From contig NZ_PDYM01000019.1 of assembly GCF_002743055.1 (NCBI RefSeq), positions 1 to 54,636 on the forward strand: a stretch of 54,636 nucleotides of DNA. The letters run 5' to 3'. Shown here piece after piece: positions 35,428-43,836 of the stretch. The position numbers were made by a program, and so were the translations under genes. The stretch is from Sporosarcina sp. P13 (GTDB lineage: Bacteria; Bacillota; Bacilli; Bacillales_A; Planococcaceae). Each line of letters begins with the position of its first letter. The stretch's first letter is position 1. Under the pieces are notes generated by a model that worked only from the letters and a program-made list of their open reading frames with translations, was not told the origin of the DNA and ran no database searches.

Positions 35428-35497
35428 AGTATATAATGCATTTTTGCTTTCTCCGACAGCCCCATAGCGGATTTCCATCTCAGACTTAAGGCTGAGA
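35428..35497 (-). promoter_or_regulatory. liaI promoter with a LiaR-type dyad
   Basis: A TATACT -10 (35428-35433) has no good -35, as expected for an activator-dependent promoter. Upstream lies the 20-bp dyad TCTCAG-ACTTAAGG-CTGAGA (35478-35497), centred about 67 bases before the predicted start. Binding by LiaR is an inference from position and symmetry. Confidence 0.6.
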
Positions 35498-35529
35498 CAA
35501 GCGCAGGAACTAATTTTGGAAAAAAAAAA

Positions 35530-35550
35530 CAGCCAGAACGATTCTGACTG
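35530..35550 (-). terminator. Terminator of the DinB gene
   Basis: CAG.CAGAA and TTCTG.CTG arms with a long A run (35520-35529) on the left. Confidence 0.8.
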
Positions 35551-35557
35551 CCTTTCA

Positions 35558-36019
35558 TTATTTGATGACTCTCGCTAATCCATTGATCAGTCCCGAATGA
35601 ATGCCTTCATGCCAAGCGAGAAATTGAAGAACATCATCGACCGTTTCTAACGTGATAAACTTACCGATGGAAAGAGGTGATTCTAACGCTTGAACAGGTG
35701 AACTTTCCATCACTTGCGAAAGCTGTTTACCTTGTTCTACCAATGCCCCGACTAATTCTTCAGTCGTCGGCGGTGCGCTTTGCCATGAAGTTGGACTACT
35801 ACCTGGTGCAAAAAACTCCGGCCAGTCCGAATGACTTTTTTCATACGTCTGAATCGCTTGGCTTAACAAGCTTTCTACCGTCACATAAATATGACCCACA
35901 TTCCAGCGAATCGTGTTCGAGAATCCCTCGGGTTGTGCATCCCAAGCATCCTCGCTCACTCCTTTAATGCGACCTAAAGTGTAACCTCTTGCCGCAGATA
36001 GTTGCTGAATAGCTCCCAT
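35558..36019 (-). CDS. DinB-family protein
   Basis: The 153-residue four-helix protein has the metal-binding His pattern of DinB/YfiT proteins: NVGHIY in the second helix and WHEGIHSG in the last. Members are metal-dependent thiol S-transferases (bacillithiol in Bacillales) or of unknown activity. It has its own terminator. GGGAGAG-type purines precede the ATG. Confidence 0.85.
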   Translation of the reverse strand: MGAIQQLSAARGYTLGRIKGVSEDAWDAQPEGFSNTIRWNVGHIYVTVESLLSQAIQTYEKSHSDWPEFFAPGSSPTSWQSAPPTTEELVGALVEQGKQLSQVMESSPVQALESPLSIGKFITLETVDDVLQFLAWHEGIHSGLINGLARVIK

Positions 36020-36052
36020 TAATTCATTCCCCTCTCTTCCCCAATCTAAAAA

Positions 36053-36075
36053 CAGCCACGCTCAGTTGCGGGCTG
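36053..36075 (-). terminator. Terminator of the 113-aa gene
   Basis: CAGCC.CGC and GCGGGCTG arms, with A-rich sequence at 36047-36052 on the left. Confidence 0.7.
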
Positions 36076-36078
36076 GTT

Positions 36079-36420
36079 TCACGAAAGATCTGTCGGTTTT
36101 TCAATGTTTTTATGCTCATTCCACTGATCGTGCGCTTCGTGATTGTACTTGCGATTATATTCATCTCGATCACCATACGGAAATTCTTCGCCTGGTTTCA
36201 AGTCATGATAGTTTTGGCTTGGTGATTTGTTTTGACTATAAGCGGAAGGCTGATGCTTTCCTGTTTCATCCTTCGCATTTTCTCTGAATGTTGCTGTAGA
36301 ATCTGAATCGGCAGGATCCGCTAATGGCAATTCATCCGGCACGACCGCTCTCTCATTGTCAATTCCTACTTTTGGAGTTAAATCTCTTTTGTTTGGATAT
36401 TTACCGTCAACAGTTGTCAT
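36079..36420 (-). CDS. Hydrophilic hypothetical protein (113 aa)
   Basis: The protein is strongly hydrophilic and probably disordered, rich in Asp, Asn, Glu, Lys and Pro, with no hydrophobic segment. The C-terminal half has DRDEYNRKYNHEAHDQWNEHKN. GGGAGGAATGG precedes the ATG and a terminator follows. Such proteins in Bacillales are sometimes spore or stress proteins, but I recognise no family. Confidence 0.7.
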   Translation of the reverse strand: MTTVDGKYPNKRDLTPKVGIDNERAVVPDELPLADPADSDSTATFRENAKDETGKHQPSAYSQNKSPSQNYHDLKPGEEFPYGDRDEYNRKYNHEAHDQWNEHKNIEKPTDLS

Positions 36421-36528
36421 CTTTCCATTCCTCCCTTAAATCTTCTCTATAAAACAGATTGCACTCTGTATACTTACCCTATTTCAATTCAAGCTAAACC
36501 AATTCCTTCTTTTAGCAATAAAATAAAA

Positions 36529-36556
36529 GCAAGACAGGAATTTCCACCTGTCTTGC
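36529..36556 (-). terminator. Terminator of the two-component operon
   Basis: Perfect 10-bp arms GCAAGACAGG and CCTGTCTTGC; A-rich left flank gives the minus-strand U tract. Confidence 0.9.
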
Positions 36557-36567
36557 CCTATATCCAT

Positions 36568-38763
36568 TTACCCAGCGACGACATCGATTGTTACTTTGAA
36601 TAAATCTCCATCAACTTCGACTTTCATCTTGCCGCCATGCAACTCAACAATCGACTGTGCAATCGCGAGTCCAAGACCGGAGCCTTCCGTCTGTCTCGAT
36701 TCGTCACCGCGCTTAAAACGTTCGAATAATTCATCTGTATTATCCCCGATTTCATATTTTGCAACGTTTTTTATAGTGATACGCGCATTTGATCCGAATT
36801 TTTGAAGACTTACGTACACTCTCGTACCCGTCAATGAATATTTCAGTGTATTAACGAGCAAATTATCTACTACACGCCACCATTTCTGTCCGTCCACCAT
36901 TGCGTAGACTGGTGTTTCCGGTAACGTACTGCGAATATATAAATCCTGCTTTAAAAATTCTTCTGCATGTTCTGCTAACGCTTGCTGCATTAGTTGATTT
37001 AAGTCCACGCGCTGTCTTACTAGCTCCATATTGCCGCTAGCCATTTTGGACACTTCAAATAAATCCTCTATTAACGTTTTCAAACGTTGTGATTTTGAAT
37101 CAAGTATCGCAACGTATTTGCCGCGCTCTTCAGCAGACAAGTTTTCGTTTTTTAATAAATCGGTATAGGTGATGATTGAAGTTAGCGGCGTTCGCAAATC
37201 ATGACTAACATTCGTAATAAGTTCACTTTTTAACCGTTCACTTTTCGCCTGTTCATTGATGGACACTCGTACACCTTCACGCAAGTTGTTCAAATTCGTT
37301 GCGTGTTTTGCGAGCGATGATTTTCCTTTGACAGGAATCGCCTGTGTTAAGTGACCAGCAGCCATGTCGTTTGTGGCGGCTAAGATGCGATTGAGATATG
37401 CGCCTTTACTAGCGAACAGATATAGGGCAGGTAATCCAAGGAACAACACACACGCTAAATAAATCAGCACGCCAAATCCGCCCACAACCATGATCGCTAG
37501 ACCGAGACCCGCTAAAAAGAAACCGATTAGTAAGATGAATAATTGTATGCCTATTGTTCGATTGCTGAACATGCCGATGACATTTTGCATAAATTGTGCG
37601 GTATAGCTTTCATACCATTCCTTTTCCAACTGTTTAAGATCGCGGTACTGCGCTACCAAATTCACTAGTTGAAAAGCTAACCAGGCAACGAGTACCATGC
37701 CTACTACAAAGCCGATGATCATCTCGACTATCCTTCCAAGTGAAACATACGTTAATTGATTAAGGATATTGAAAATTTCTGATTCAATATAGACAGCAAA
37801 AGCTAGAACAGTCACCAATAGAACAGCGGCTTTGACATCGATCTTCCAACGTGAATAAGTGGAAGCAAATCGCGAATGAAGCACCCACCCTTTACGAAAC
37901 TTCACTTTAGTCAACAAAGCAATAAGTGCAACGATACCAACAATCCAAAATACATACATCATGTATTTTCCACGTTTGAAATCTTTGTATTCATTCTTCA
38001 ATACTCCGGACAGTACAACCTCTTCTGGAATAATGATCGTTCCTTCAAAGTACTGTGGCGGATTGCTGATAATCGTCGCTTCGTCAGTAGAGTAGTCCAT
38101 TTTATGGGCATCCATATATTCGGAGTAGCCCATATGATGGAAGTCGGAATTTGCCTTAAAATAGCCCTTCGCATCATTGAACTCTTCCCTGAACATGGAT
38201 GGTATATCTACAGTTCCTCTTGTCAATCGTTCACCCGTTTCTGTATTGACTAAGTCATAAGAAATCGGTAATTGATCTTGACGATTATTTTCGTTTTCTT
38301 TTATAGTGTTGGCCAACTCTTTCGCTTTATCACTACGAATTTTATCGGCAACATATTCATCACTACTGAAATTCTGTTCGATATCTTCTAGCTTCGTATT
38401 ACGTTCTTTCACAAGAGCTAGTAGAAGTGTTTCGTTTTCCTCCTCCTTCGCTTCCATGATTCGGTCTGCGTATTGTCGGCGGATACTACTCAATTGATCG
38501 GTCAGTGATCCGTACCTACCCCGATACTCTTCGATTTCCCCCGGCCAAACTGGTATTGCCTTCGTAGCCTTTTCAAGATCAATCGGATTAAGTACGCTGA
38601 CCGCTAAGTTTTCATATGTCTGCTCTATCCGATACTCAAAGTCTCTTTGTTCAGTAAACGTCTTGCCAACCAGTTGTGGTGCATAGTGAATGATCGACGG
38701 CAACGCAATCAACACGATGGTTACGAGTGCGGACCAGATGGCTAATTGAATTTTTTTATTCAT
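36568..38763 (-). CDS. Sensor histidine kinase with large extracytoplasmic domain
   Basis: The 731-residue kinase has an N-terminal helix, a sensor region of about 240 residues, then roughly five helices (about 270-470), a HAMP-like linker, HisKA (SHDLRTPLTSIITYTDLL, phospho-His) and HATPase with GSGLGLAIAQSIVELHGG. The ATG at 38763 is 9 bases after AGGAGG and shares one base with the stop of the small upstream ORF; GTG at 38766 is the alternative. The cognate regulator is at 38920-39609. The stimulus is unknown. Confidence 0.92.
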   Translation of the reverse strand: MNKKIQLAIWSALVTIVLIALPSIIHYAPQLVGKTFTEQRDFEYRIEQTYENLAVSVLNPIDLEKATKAIPVWPGEIEEYRGRYGSLTDQLSSIRRQYADRIMEAKEEENETLLLALVKERNTKLEDIEQNFSSDEYVADKIRSDKAKELANTIKENENNRQDQLPISYDLVNTETGERLTRGTVDIPSMFREEFNDAKGYFKANSDFHHMGYSEYMDAHKMDYSTDEATIISNPPQYFEGTIIIPEEVVLSGVLKNEYKDFKRGKYMMYVFWIVGIVALIALLTKVKFRKGWVLHSRFASTYSRWKIDVKAAVLLVTVLAFAVYIESEIFNILNQLTYVSLGRIVEMIIGFVVGMVLVAWLAFQLVNLVAQYRDLKQLEKEWYESYTAQFMQNVIGMFSNRTIGIQLFILLIGFFLAGLGLAIMVVGGFGVLIYLACVLFLGLPALYLFASKGAYLNRILAATNDMAAGHLTQAIPVKGKSSLAKHATNLNNLREGVRVSINEQAKSERLKSELITNVSHDLRTPLTSIITYTDLLKNENLSAEERGKYVAILDSKSQRLKTLIEDLFEVSKMASGNMELVRQRVDLNQLMQQALAEHAEEFLKQDLYIRSTLPETPVYAMVDGQKWWRVVDNLLVNTLKYSLTGTRVYVSLQKFGSNARITIKNVAKYEIGDNTDELFERFKRGDESRQTEGSGLGLAIAQSIVELHGGKMKVEVDGDLFKVTIDVVAG

Positions 38764-38942
38764 CACGCCGTTCCTCCTCTAATAATTCGTCCAAAATACT
38801 CGGCAACGATATTCAAGCGTTCCCACCCAGTTGCAAATAGATCTAGCGCAAATGACGCGCAGTAGATGAGGCTGCCCATCGCAACAACAATCGCAAGTAG
38901 CGACCAAACCAATCCACTACTATTTCTCGATTTTGTAACCAA
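38763..38942 (-). CDS. Small membrane protein lodged between response regulator and kinase (59 aa)
   Basis: A TTG start (38942), 9 bases after AAAGGTGG, opens a frame overlapping the last 23 bases of the regulator gene. It reads MVTKSRNSSGLVWSLLAIVV, continues through one hydrophobic helix (about residues 11-36), and ends RIIRGGTA just where the kinase ATG begins (TGATG). Its 3' end supplies the kinase's AGGAGG. Codon boundaries, helix and double overlap support a real gene; I recognise no family. It might modulate the kinase. Confidence 0.65.
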   Translation of the reverse strand: MVTKSRNSSGLVWSLLAIVVAMGSLIYCASFALDLFATGWERLNIVAEYFGRIIRGGTA

Positions 38943-39609
38943 CGCCCCACACCACCTTTACATAACGAGGATTCTTTGGATCCGTTTCAATTTTCTCACG
39001 GATTTTCCGAATATGTACCGCCACGATGTTTTCTGCGTTGTACGCAGGCTCATTCCAAACTCGTTCATAAATTTCGTTGATAGAAAATACACGGCCTGGA
39101 TTTTTCATCAGCAATTCTGTAATTTTGTATTCGATTGGTGTCAGCCGAACCGGTGTCCCATCCACCGTTAGCTCCTTCGCTTCTTCACTCAGCACAAGTC
39201 CATCGACTTCAATAACTTTTTGTCCTTCATATGTTCCGAGCTGCACATACCGTCGAAGCTGCGATTTCACTCGCGCCATCAGTTCCAGTGGATGAAACGG
39301 CTTCGTCACATAATCGTCGGCACCTACTGATAACCCATGAATCTTATCCGTGTCCTCTACTTTGGCGCTTAGCATGATGATTGGGATATTTTTCATTTCT
39401 CGTATTTTAAATGTTGCGGTGATGCCATCCATATTCGGCATCATAATATCCAAAATGAGTAAATGAACTTCATTAGAAGCAAGTAATTCAAGCGCTTCTT
39501 GTCCATCTTCTGCCTTCAGCACAGCATAACCTTCATTTTTTAAATAAATTTCAATTCCTTCACGGATTTCCTTATCATCATCCGCCACCAATATCGTAAA
39601 TTCCGTCAT
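38920..39609 (-). CDS. OmpR/PhoB-family response regulator
   Basis: From the ATG at 39609 (after GGGGTGA) the protein has 229 residues: a receiver domain (ILVADDDKEIREG, phospho-Asp in LLILDIMMPNMDG, conserved Lys in VTKPFHP) and a winged-helix DNA-binding domain (LTPIEYKITELL, AVHIRKIREKIE). It is the first gene of a three-gene unit with the small membrane ORF and the histidine kinase. The regulon is unknown. Confidence 0.94.
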   Translation of the reverse strand: MTEFTILVADDDKEIREGIEIYLKNEGYAVLKAEDGQEALELLASNEVHLLILDIMMPNMDGITATFKIREMKNIPIIMLSAKVEDTDKIHGLSVGADDYVTKPFHPLELMARVKSQLRRYVQLGTYEGQKVIEVDGLVLSEEAKELTVDGTPVRLTPIEYKITELLMKNPGRVFSINEIYERVWNEPAYNAENIVAVHIRKIREKIETDPKNPRYVKVVWGVGYKIEK

Positions 39610-39779
39610 ATCGTCACCCCGTCTCACTACTAACTTCATTTTATCACCCAACTCTTAACAAACATCTAGGAAAAGTATGAAGAAAGTCTGAAGTTTTGTA
39701 TGCATCGCATTCATAACTAGAGCAATATCTGCATAATTCCAATAAAAAAAGCCAGACTCTATAAATGGAGGTGACGACG

Positions 39780-39968
39780 ATGTCTAAGAAGAAAAACAAT
39801 AAGAAGAATGAAAAGATGCGTGAGGAGTATGGCTTTGGATATGATCTAAGCCCAGATGATTTTGACGTCATCGGACAAAACGATGCAGCTAAGAAGAACA
39901 ACGCAAATTCTCAAAAGGATAAAAAAAGCGTACAGACTGGCGACGACCACACCGTAAATCCATCCTAA
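39780..39968 (+). CDS. Small Lys/Asn-rich hypothetical protein (62 aa)
   Basis: The ATG follows GGAGGTGA by 6 bases. The protein starts MSKKKNNKKNEKMREEYGF, has a central acidic YDLSPDDFDVIG and a polar tail. There are no hydrophobic segments. It is probably a small, disordered, possibly spore- or nucleic-acid-associated protein; I recognise no family. A terminator follows. Confidence 0.75.
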   Translation: MSKKKNNKKNEKMREEYGFGYDLSPDDFDVIGQNDAAKKNNANSQKDKKSVQTGDDHTVNPS

Positions 39969-39976
39969 ACACAAAC

Positions 39977-40005
39977 AAGCACCCCTTCTATTTGAAAGGG
40001 TGCTT
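39977..40005. terminator. Terminator shared by converging genes
   Basis: Arms AAGCACCC and GGGTGCTT with a TTTT tract on the plus side. Confidence 0.85.
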
Positions 40006-40035
40006 TTGCTTGTTCATAAAAATTGAGAGAATCGG

Positions 40036-40911
40036 TTATATAACAAACGTCATCCCATCATCCGCTATATAAAAACCATTTTTCTCAATAAATTTTCGTT
40101 CTTCACTAGTAGTTCGTAATGCAGGATTACTGTGATTGAAATGGGTAAAGTAAATTTCGCAAGTGTCTGTTATACCCTTCAAGCGTTCAATTGTGTCCGT
40201 GATAAAAGGATGAGGGATCTCGCTCAAGTCCCTGTCACTGCTGCCGCTACCCGCTAAATCGTTGCCAGAGAAAAATGTTGCATCTAATAGACAAATATCC
40301 GCTTGTGCGCATGCTTCTGCAACATCCAGCTCCCACTCCTCCCAACTGTCTATGTCAGGAATATATAATACTTTCTTCTTTGTACCATTTATCCAAAAGC
40401 CAAACGTCTCGGAGAATTCGTTCCGGTGAGGTACTCTTACTGGAACAACTTCCACACTCTCATTAAGTCTAGTTGGAATTCCATCATCAATTGCCTGCAC
40501 TTGAATATTACCGAGATTTGTTAATTGACGCCAAGGTACATGTGTTTCTAGCACGTTCTTCATCAACTGGCCAGCATATACTTGCACATTCTGTGTATTC
40601 ATAGCTTCTTTCCCTAGATAGATCAGACCCGGATAATGTCCGATGTGGGCATGCGTTAGGAAGATACTTTCCATAACATGACCTTCCAATCCATGTGCGC
40701 GTTGAAGCATAGTAATTTGCTCTTTAAAATCAGGTGATGCATCAATTAAATGCCATTCATGTTTATCCGGAAATACAATACCTAGCGATGCTGCTCGTCG
40801 TTTGAATGACGGATCATCCATCGCTTTTGTACAATTTTCGCAATAACAATTGGGTTGCGGCAATCCTGCATCCTGCGCTGTTCCCAACACTTGTAAAATT
40901 ACTTCACCCAT
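40036..40911 (-). CDS. PqqB-like MBL-fold hydrolase
   Basis: The 291-residue metallo-beta-lactamase-fold protein has the PqqB-like start VLGTAQDAGLPQPNCYCENC with a Cys cluster, FLTHAHIGHYPG (HxHxGH where most have HxHxDH), and C-terminal YFTHFNHSNP. PqqB takes part in pyrroloquinoline quinone synthesis from a Glu-Tyr peptide, but no other pqq gene is here. It overlaps nhaC by 13 bases and so lies under the same Tyr T-box. Function in this operon is unknown. Confidence 0.85.
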   Translation of the reverse strand: MGEVILQVLGTAQDAGLPQPNCYCENCTKAMDDPSFKRRAASLGIVFPDKHEWHLIDASPDFKEQITMLQRAHGLEGHVMESIFLTHAHIGHYPGLIYLGKEAMNTQNVQVYAGQLMKNVLETHVPWRQLTNLGNIQVQAIDDGIPTRLNESVEVVPVRVPHRNEFSETFGFWINGTKKKVLYIPDIDSWEEWELDVAEACAQADICLLDATFFSGNDLAGSGSSDRDLSEIPHPFITDTIERLKGITDTCEIYFTHFNHSNPALRTTSEERKFIEKNGFYIADDGMTFVI

Positions 40912-42329
40912 ATTGGTGCATCTCCTTTATCAGTTTCAACTTCTCGCTGTATACTGTACGTTTTTTTCGTAATAGTCCAACCTGTAAAGCCGAACAGGAC
41001 GTTAATAAGTGGTACGAGGAACACAAAGAATGCGTAAGGAATAAATTCCCCTGGGCTAATCCCAAAAATTCCGGCTGCAAAAACGGCCGGCACACCCCAT
41101 GGCACAAGATTAATACCGACTGTTCCCGCCGACTCCACGCATCGTGATAAATTTTTCGTATCAATATTCATCTCTTTATACTTCGAGACAAATGTTCTTG
41201 AAGGTAGTACGATTGCCAAAAACTGTGCTCCACTCGCAAATGCAACAACGAACGTTGAAAAAATTGTTGTTAGTATCAAACTGCCTGTCGAACGGACACG
41301 CGCCATCATTTTTCTCGTTAAAATTTCAAAGGAACCGGACTCTTCAAGTATGCCACCGAGTGCTGTTGCAATTACTAATAGTGCGACCGTGCTTAGCATA
41401 GAAGTCATTCCGCCACGATTTAATAAAGAGTCAATAGCAGCGATGTCAGAATCCACTGCAAATCCACTCGTCATCACTTGAATGATTTGCGAAACCGTAG
41501 TATCCTGCACCAAAACAGCTACTACTCCGCCGAGCACTCCCACCCCAGCAAGTGCAGGTATTGCCGGCACACGTAACATCATCAGCACAATTGTCAAAAC
41601 TGGTAAAAGCAATAGAAGTGGATGAATAAGAAACAAATCCGAAAGGCCTGCTTTAATCCCATCAATTACATCTGAATTTGCTGCACCAACACCAGCATAG
41701 GTGTTCCCGACAAACCAATACATAATAATCGCAATCAGAAAAGCCGGAATTGTATCCCAAAGCATATGTTTAATATGCGCAAATACATCTGTTTCCACCA
41801 TCGCTGGAGCAATGTTGGTTGTATCGGATAATGGAGATAGCTTATCACCAAAAAACGCACCCGAAATCACGGCTCCGCCCACAAGGCCCGCCGGGAAACC
41901 AAGACCTTCCCCAATCGCCATAAATGCTAAACCTACTGTCGCGATGGATGTAAACGAACTGCCAAGAGTGATCGACACAATGCCGGTAACTACAGCGACA
42001 ACGGGGATGAAAAGCGATGGATGAATGAGTGAAAGACCGTAAAATATGATTGTTGGAATAACCCCGCTTGCCATCCATGAACCAACAATAATACCAATTA
42101 ATAATAAAATAAATACTGCAGGCAACGCTCTGCTTACACCGTTGACCATCATTTTTTGAATAGCATCCCAATCAAAACCAGCTGCTCGGGCAACAAGGGC
42201 TGCTGCAAATACACCAATTAGTAACGGCATGAGCATTCCGGCTTTCCAAACAAATACAGACATCGATGCTGCCCCAATTAACGTTAAAATCGGAATAATC
42301 GCCAACCATCCAGACATTTCTTTTTTCAT
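40899..42329 (-). CDS. nhaC: NhaC-family antiporter, T-box controlled
   Basis: The 476-residue protein has about 12 helices. GGAVISGAFFGDKLSPLSDTTN is the NhaC signature. The family is annotated as Na+/H+ antiporter, but a tRNA-Tyr-type T-box ahead of this gene suggests an amino-acid-linked role, such as tyrosine uptake; YheL-type NhaC proteins have been proposed as tyrosine transporters on the same ground. The overlapping PqqB-like gene follows. Confidence 0.88.
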   Translation of the reverse strand: MKKEMSGWLAIIPILTLIGAASMSVFVWKAGMLMPLLIGVFAAALVARAAGFDWDAIQKMMVNGVSRALPAVFILLLIGIIVGSWMASGVIPTIIFYGLSLIHPSLFIPVVAVVTGIVSITLGSSFTSIATVGLAFMAIGEGLGFPAGLVGGAVISGAFFGDKLSPLSDTTNIAPAMVETDVFAHIKHMLWDTIPAFLIAIIMYWFVGNTYAGVGAANSDVIDGIKAGLSDLFLIHPLLLLLPVLTIVLMMLRVPAIPALAGVGVLGGVVAVLVQDTTVSQIIQVMTSGFAVDSDIAAIDSLLNRGGMTSMLSTVALLVIATALGGILEESGSFEILTRKMMARVRSTGSLILTTIFSTFVVAFASGAQFLAIVLPSRTFVSKYKEMNIDTKNLSRCVESAGTVGINLVPWGVPAVFAAGIFGISPGEFIPYAFFVFLVPLINVLFGFTGWTITKKTYSIQREVETDKGDAPIWVK

Positions 42330-42393
42330 ATGCGCATCTCCTTGAATCTATTGTTAATATGTATATCAATCTTCAAATTTCCGACAAAAATAA

Positions 42394-42614
42394 AAAAGCC
42401 TCCTCCCATCAAAACTGAAGGGACGGAAGCTCCGTGGTACCACCCAAATTAGCAGAAAGATCCTGCTCACTCATTTTAGATAACGGCCAAAACCGGACAC
42501 AAACAGCGTCTGCTCCCTGTTTGTAATTCGTTATTGCACCTTGCTTGGTTCGCACCAACCACCAAGTCTCTTATGCCAAGTTTGCAAAACTACTTCGAAC
42601 AGTTCATCACATTT
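42394..42614 (-). promoter_or_regulatory. T-box riboswitch, probably tRNA-Tyr
   Basis: Read on the minus strand, the leader has the stem I hallmark AAGAGACTTGGTGG...GGTGCGAACC, a specifier-loop-like CGAATTACAAA with UAC (Tyr) at 42523-42525, the antiterminator GGGTGGTACCACGG (42432-42445), and a terminator ending in GGAGGAGGCTTTTTT (42394-42408). Uncharged tRNA would stabilise the antiterminator. Identity as a T-box is sure; the Tyr specificity rests on reading the specifier by eye. Confidence 0.92.
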
Positions 42615-42620
42615 TTCAAT

Positions 42621-42649
42621 ATCATAAATTGTTTTGACAGAATTGTCAA
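42621..42649 (-). promoter_or_regulatory. Sigma-A promoter of the T-box/nhaC operon
   Basis: On the minus strand TTGACA and TATGAT are separated by exactly 17 bases. Predicted start near 42614. Confidence 0.88.
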
Positions 42650-42781
42650 TCTGTATATTATATATATATAAGTTTCGAATTGGTAAAGTACAATTCCGAA
42701 AATGAATTCACAATAGATTACTCGTTCAACCATCATAAATGATTGGAACAGATTAGTAGTACATTTAAACAAACACCTTCC

Positions 42782-43708
42782 CTACAGCTCTGAATCATTT
42801 TGGAAATTGAGGACAAAGTGATGGGCATCGTTATAGACAGCAAATTCGTATCCTTGATCCTTGAAGAACTTAAGGATCTCAGGGAGCACCTCCAAAGTTT
42901 GTTTCTTTTCGTGCATCAATACAATTTCTCTGTCAGAAGTAGTACCCTGTTTGATGTTTTTCACTATTTGAGAAGGGTTACCCGCAAGTTTCCAATCGTA
43001 CGAATCGATAGTCCAATCCCAAACTTTGATATGTGCATCAGCTAGTTGTTTTCGCATCTGTTCATTTTTCAATCCTGGCGCTGATCCATAAGGAGGTCGA
43101 ACTAAGCGAGGAGTTGTTCCTGTTATTTCATGGATAAGATCTAGTGTTTCAATCATCTCGGGCACAAATTGCTGATCTGTGTAAAGCGTTTTATAATTAT
43201 GAGTCACACTATGACCACCGATGTAATGGCCTTCTTGTACTGCACGTCTTACACTTTTCTGCAGGTATTCTTTCTTTAAATTGCTTCCTTGCATAAAGAA
43301 CGTAGCCTTCACCCTATGCGCTTGCAAGACATCTAAAAATTGTTCAGTCAATTTGCTAGGGCCATCATCGAACGTCAAATAGACTACTTTTTTTGGTATA
43401 TTTTCTTCAGTAACTAGTGCTGTTTTATCGGATTCTACTTCAGTGGGGGGTTCAGGTTTAGGGCCCGATTCTTCTGGTATAGCAATTGGTTCTGGTGTAT
43501 CGATTGGTTTTGGTGTAGCAATTGGTTCTGGTGTATCGGTTAGTTCTAGTGTAGTTGAAGGTTCATCCGGTGTGCTAGGTAGTTCACGGAAAGAATAGGA
43601 TTTCCCAACAAAAAAAACAGTACCAAATAAAACGAGAAGAAGAATAAGGAAATACTGTTTTTTTAACCTTCTCCTTTTGCATCCCGCTTGTTGACCTAGT
43701 GTACTCAT
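42782..43708 (-). CDS. Polysaccharide deacetylase (NodB domain), membrane anchored
   Basis: The 308-residue protein has an N-terminal basic stretch and one helix (about 20-37), a Pro/Thr-rich spacer with three TPEPIATPKPID-like repeats (about 55-80), and a NodB domain: YLTFDDGPS (catalytic Asp pair), GGHSVTHN (metal His pair), RPPYGSAPG, IVLMHEK. It should deacetylate peptidoglycan GlcNAc. Position directly after sigV-rsiV suggests a lysozyme-resistance role like PdaV or PgdA. AGGAGG precedes the ATG. Confidence 0.92.
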   Translation of the reverse strand: MSTLGQQAGCKRRRLKKQYFLILLLVLFGTVFFVGKSYSFRELPSTPDEPSTTLELTDTPEPIATPKPIDTPEPIAIPEESGPKPEPPTEVESDKTALVTEENIPKKVVYLTFDDGPSKLTEQFLDVLQAHRVKATFFMQGSNLKKEYLQKSVRRAVQEGHYIGGHSVTHNYKTLYTDQQFVPEMIETLDLIHEITGTTPRLVRPPYGSAPGLKNEQMRKQLADAHIKVWDWTIDSYDWKLAGNPSQIVKNIKQGTTSDREIVLMHEKKQTLEVLPEILKFFKDQGYEFAVYNDAHHFVLNFQNDSEL

Positions 43709-43796
43709 ATAAATTATATCCTCCTGTCATTTGGTGCTGAATAGGTCGTTTTTCAATCTTATGTATGTATTAGAAGTTAGTCTATTAAAGGAAGAA

Positions 43797-43822
43797 CAGC
43801 AGACGAAATAAATCATCTGCTG
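43797..43822 (-). terminator. Weak terminator or attenuator between rsiV and deacetylase
   Basis: Perfect 7-bp arms CAGCAGA and TCTGCTG; the following minus-strand sequence TTCTTCCTTT is only moderately U-rich. Partial readthrough is plausible. Confidence 0.55.
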
Positions 43823-43836
43823 CAGTTACAAAAAAC

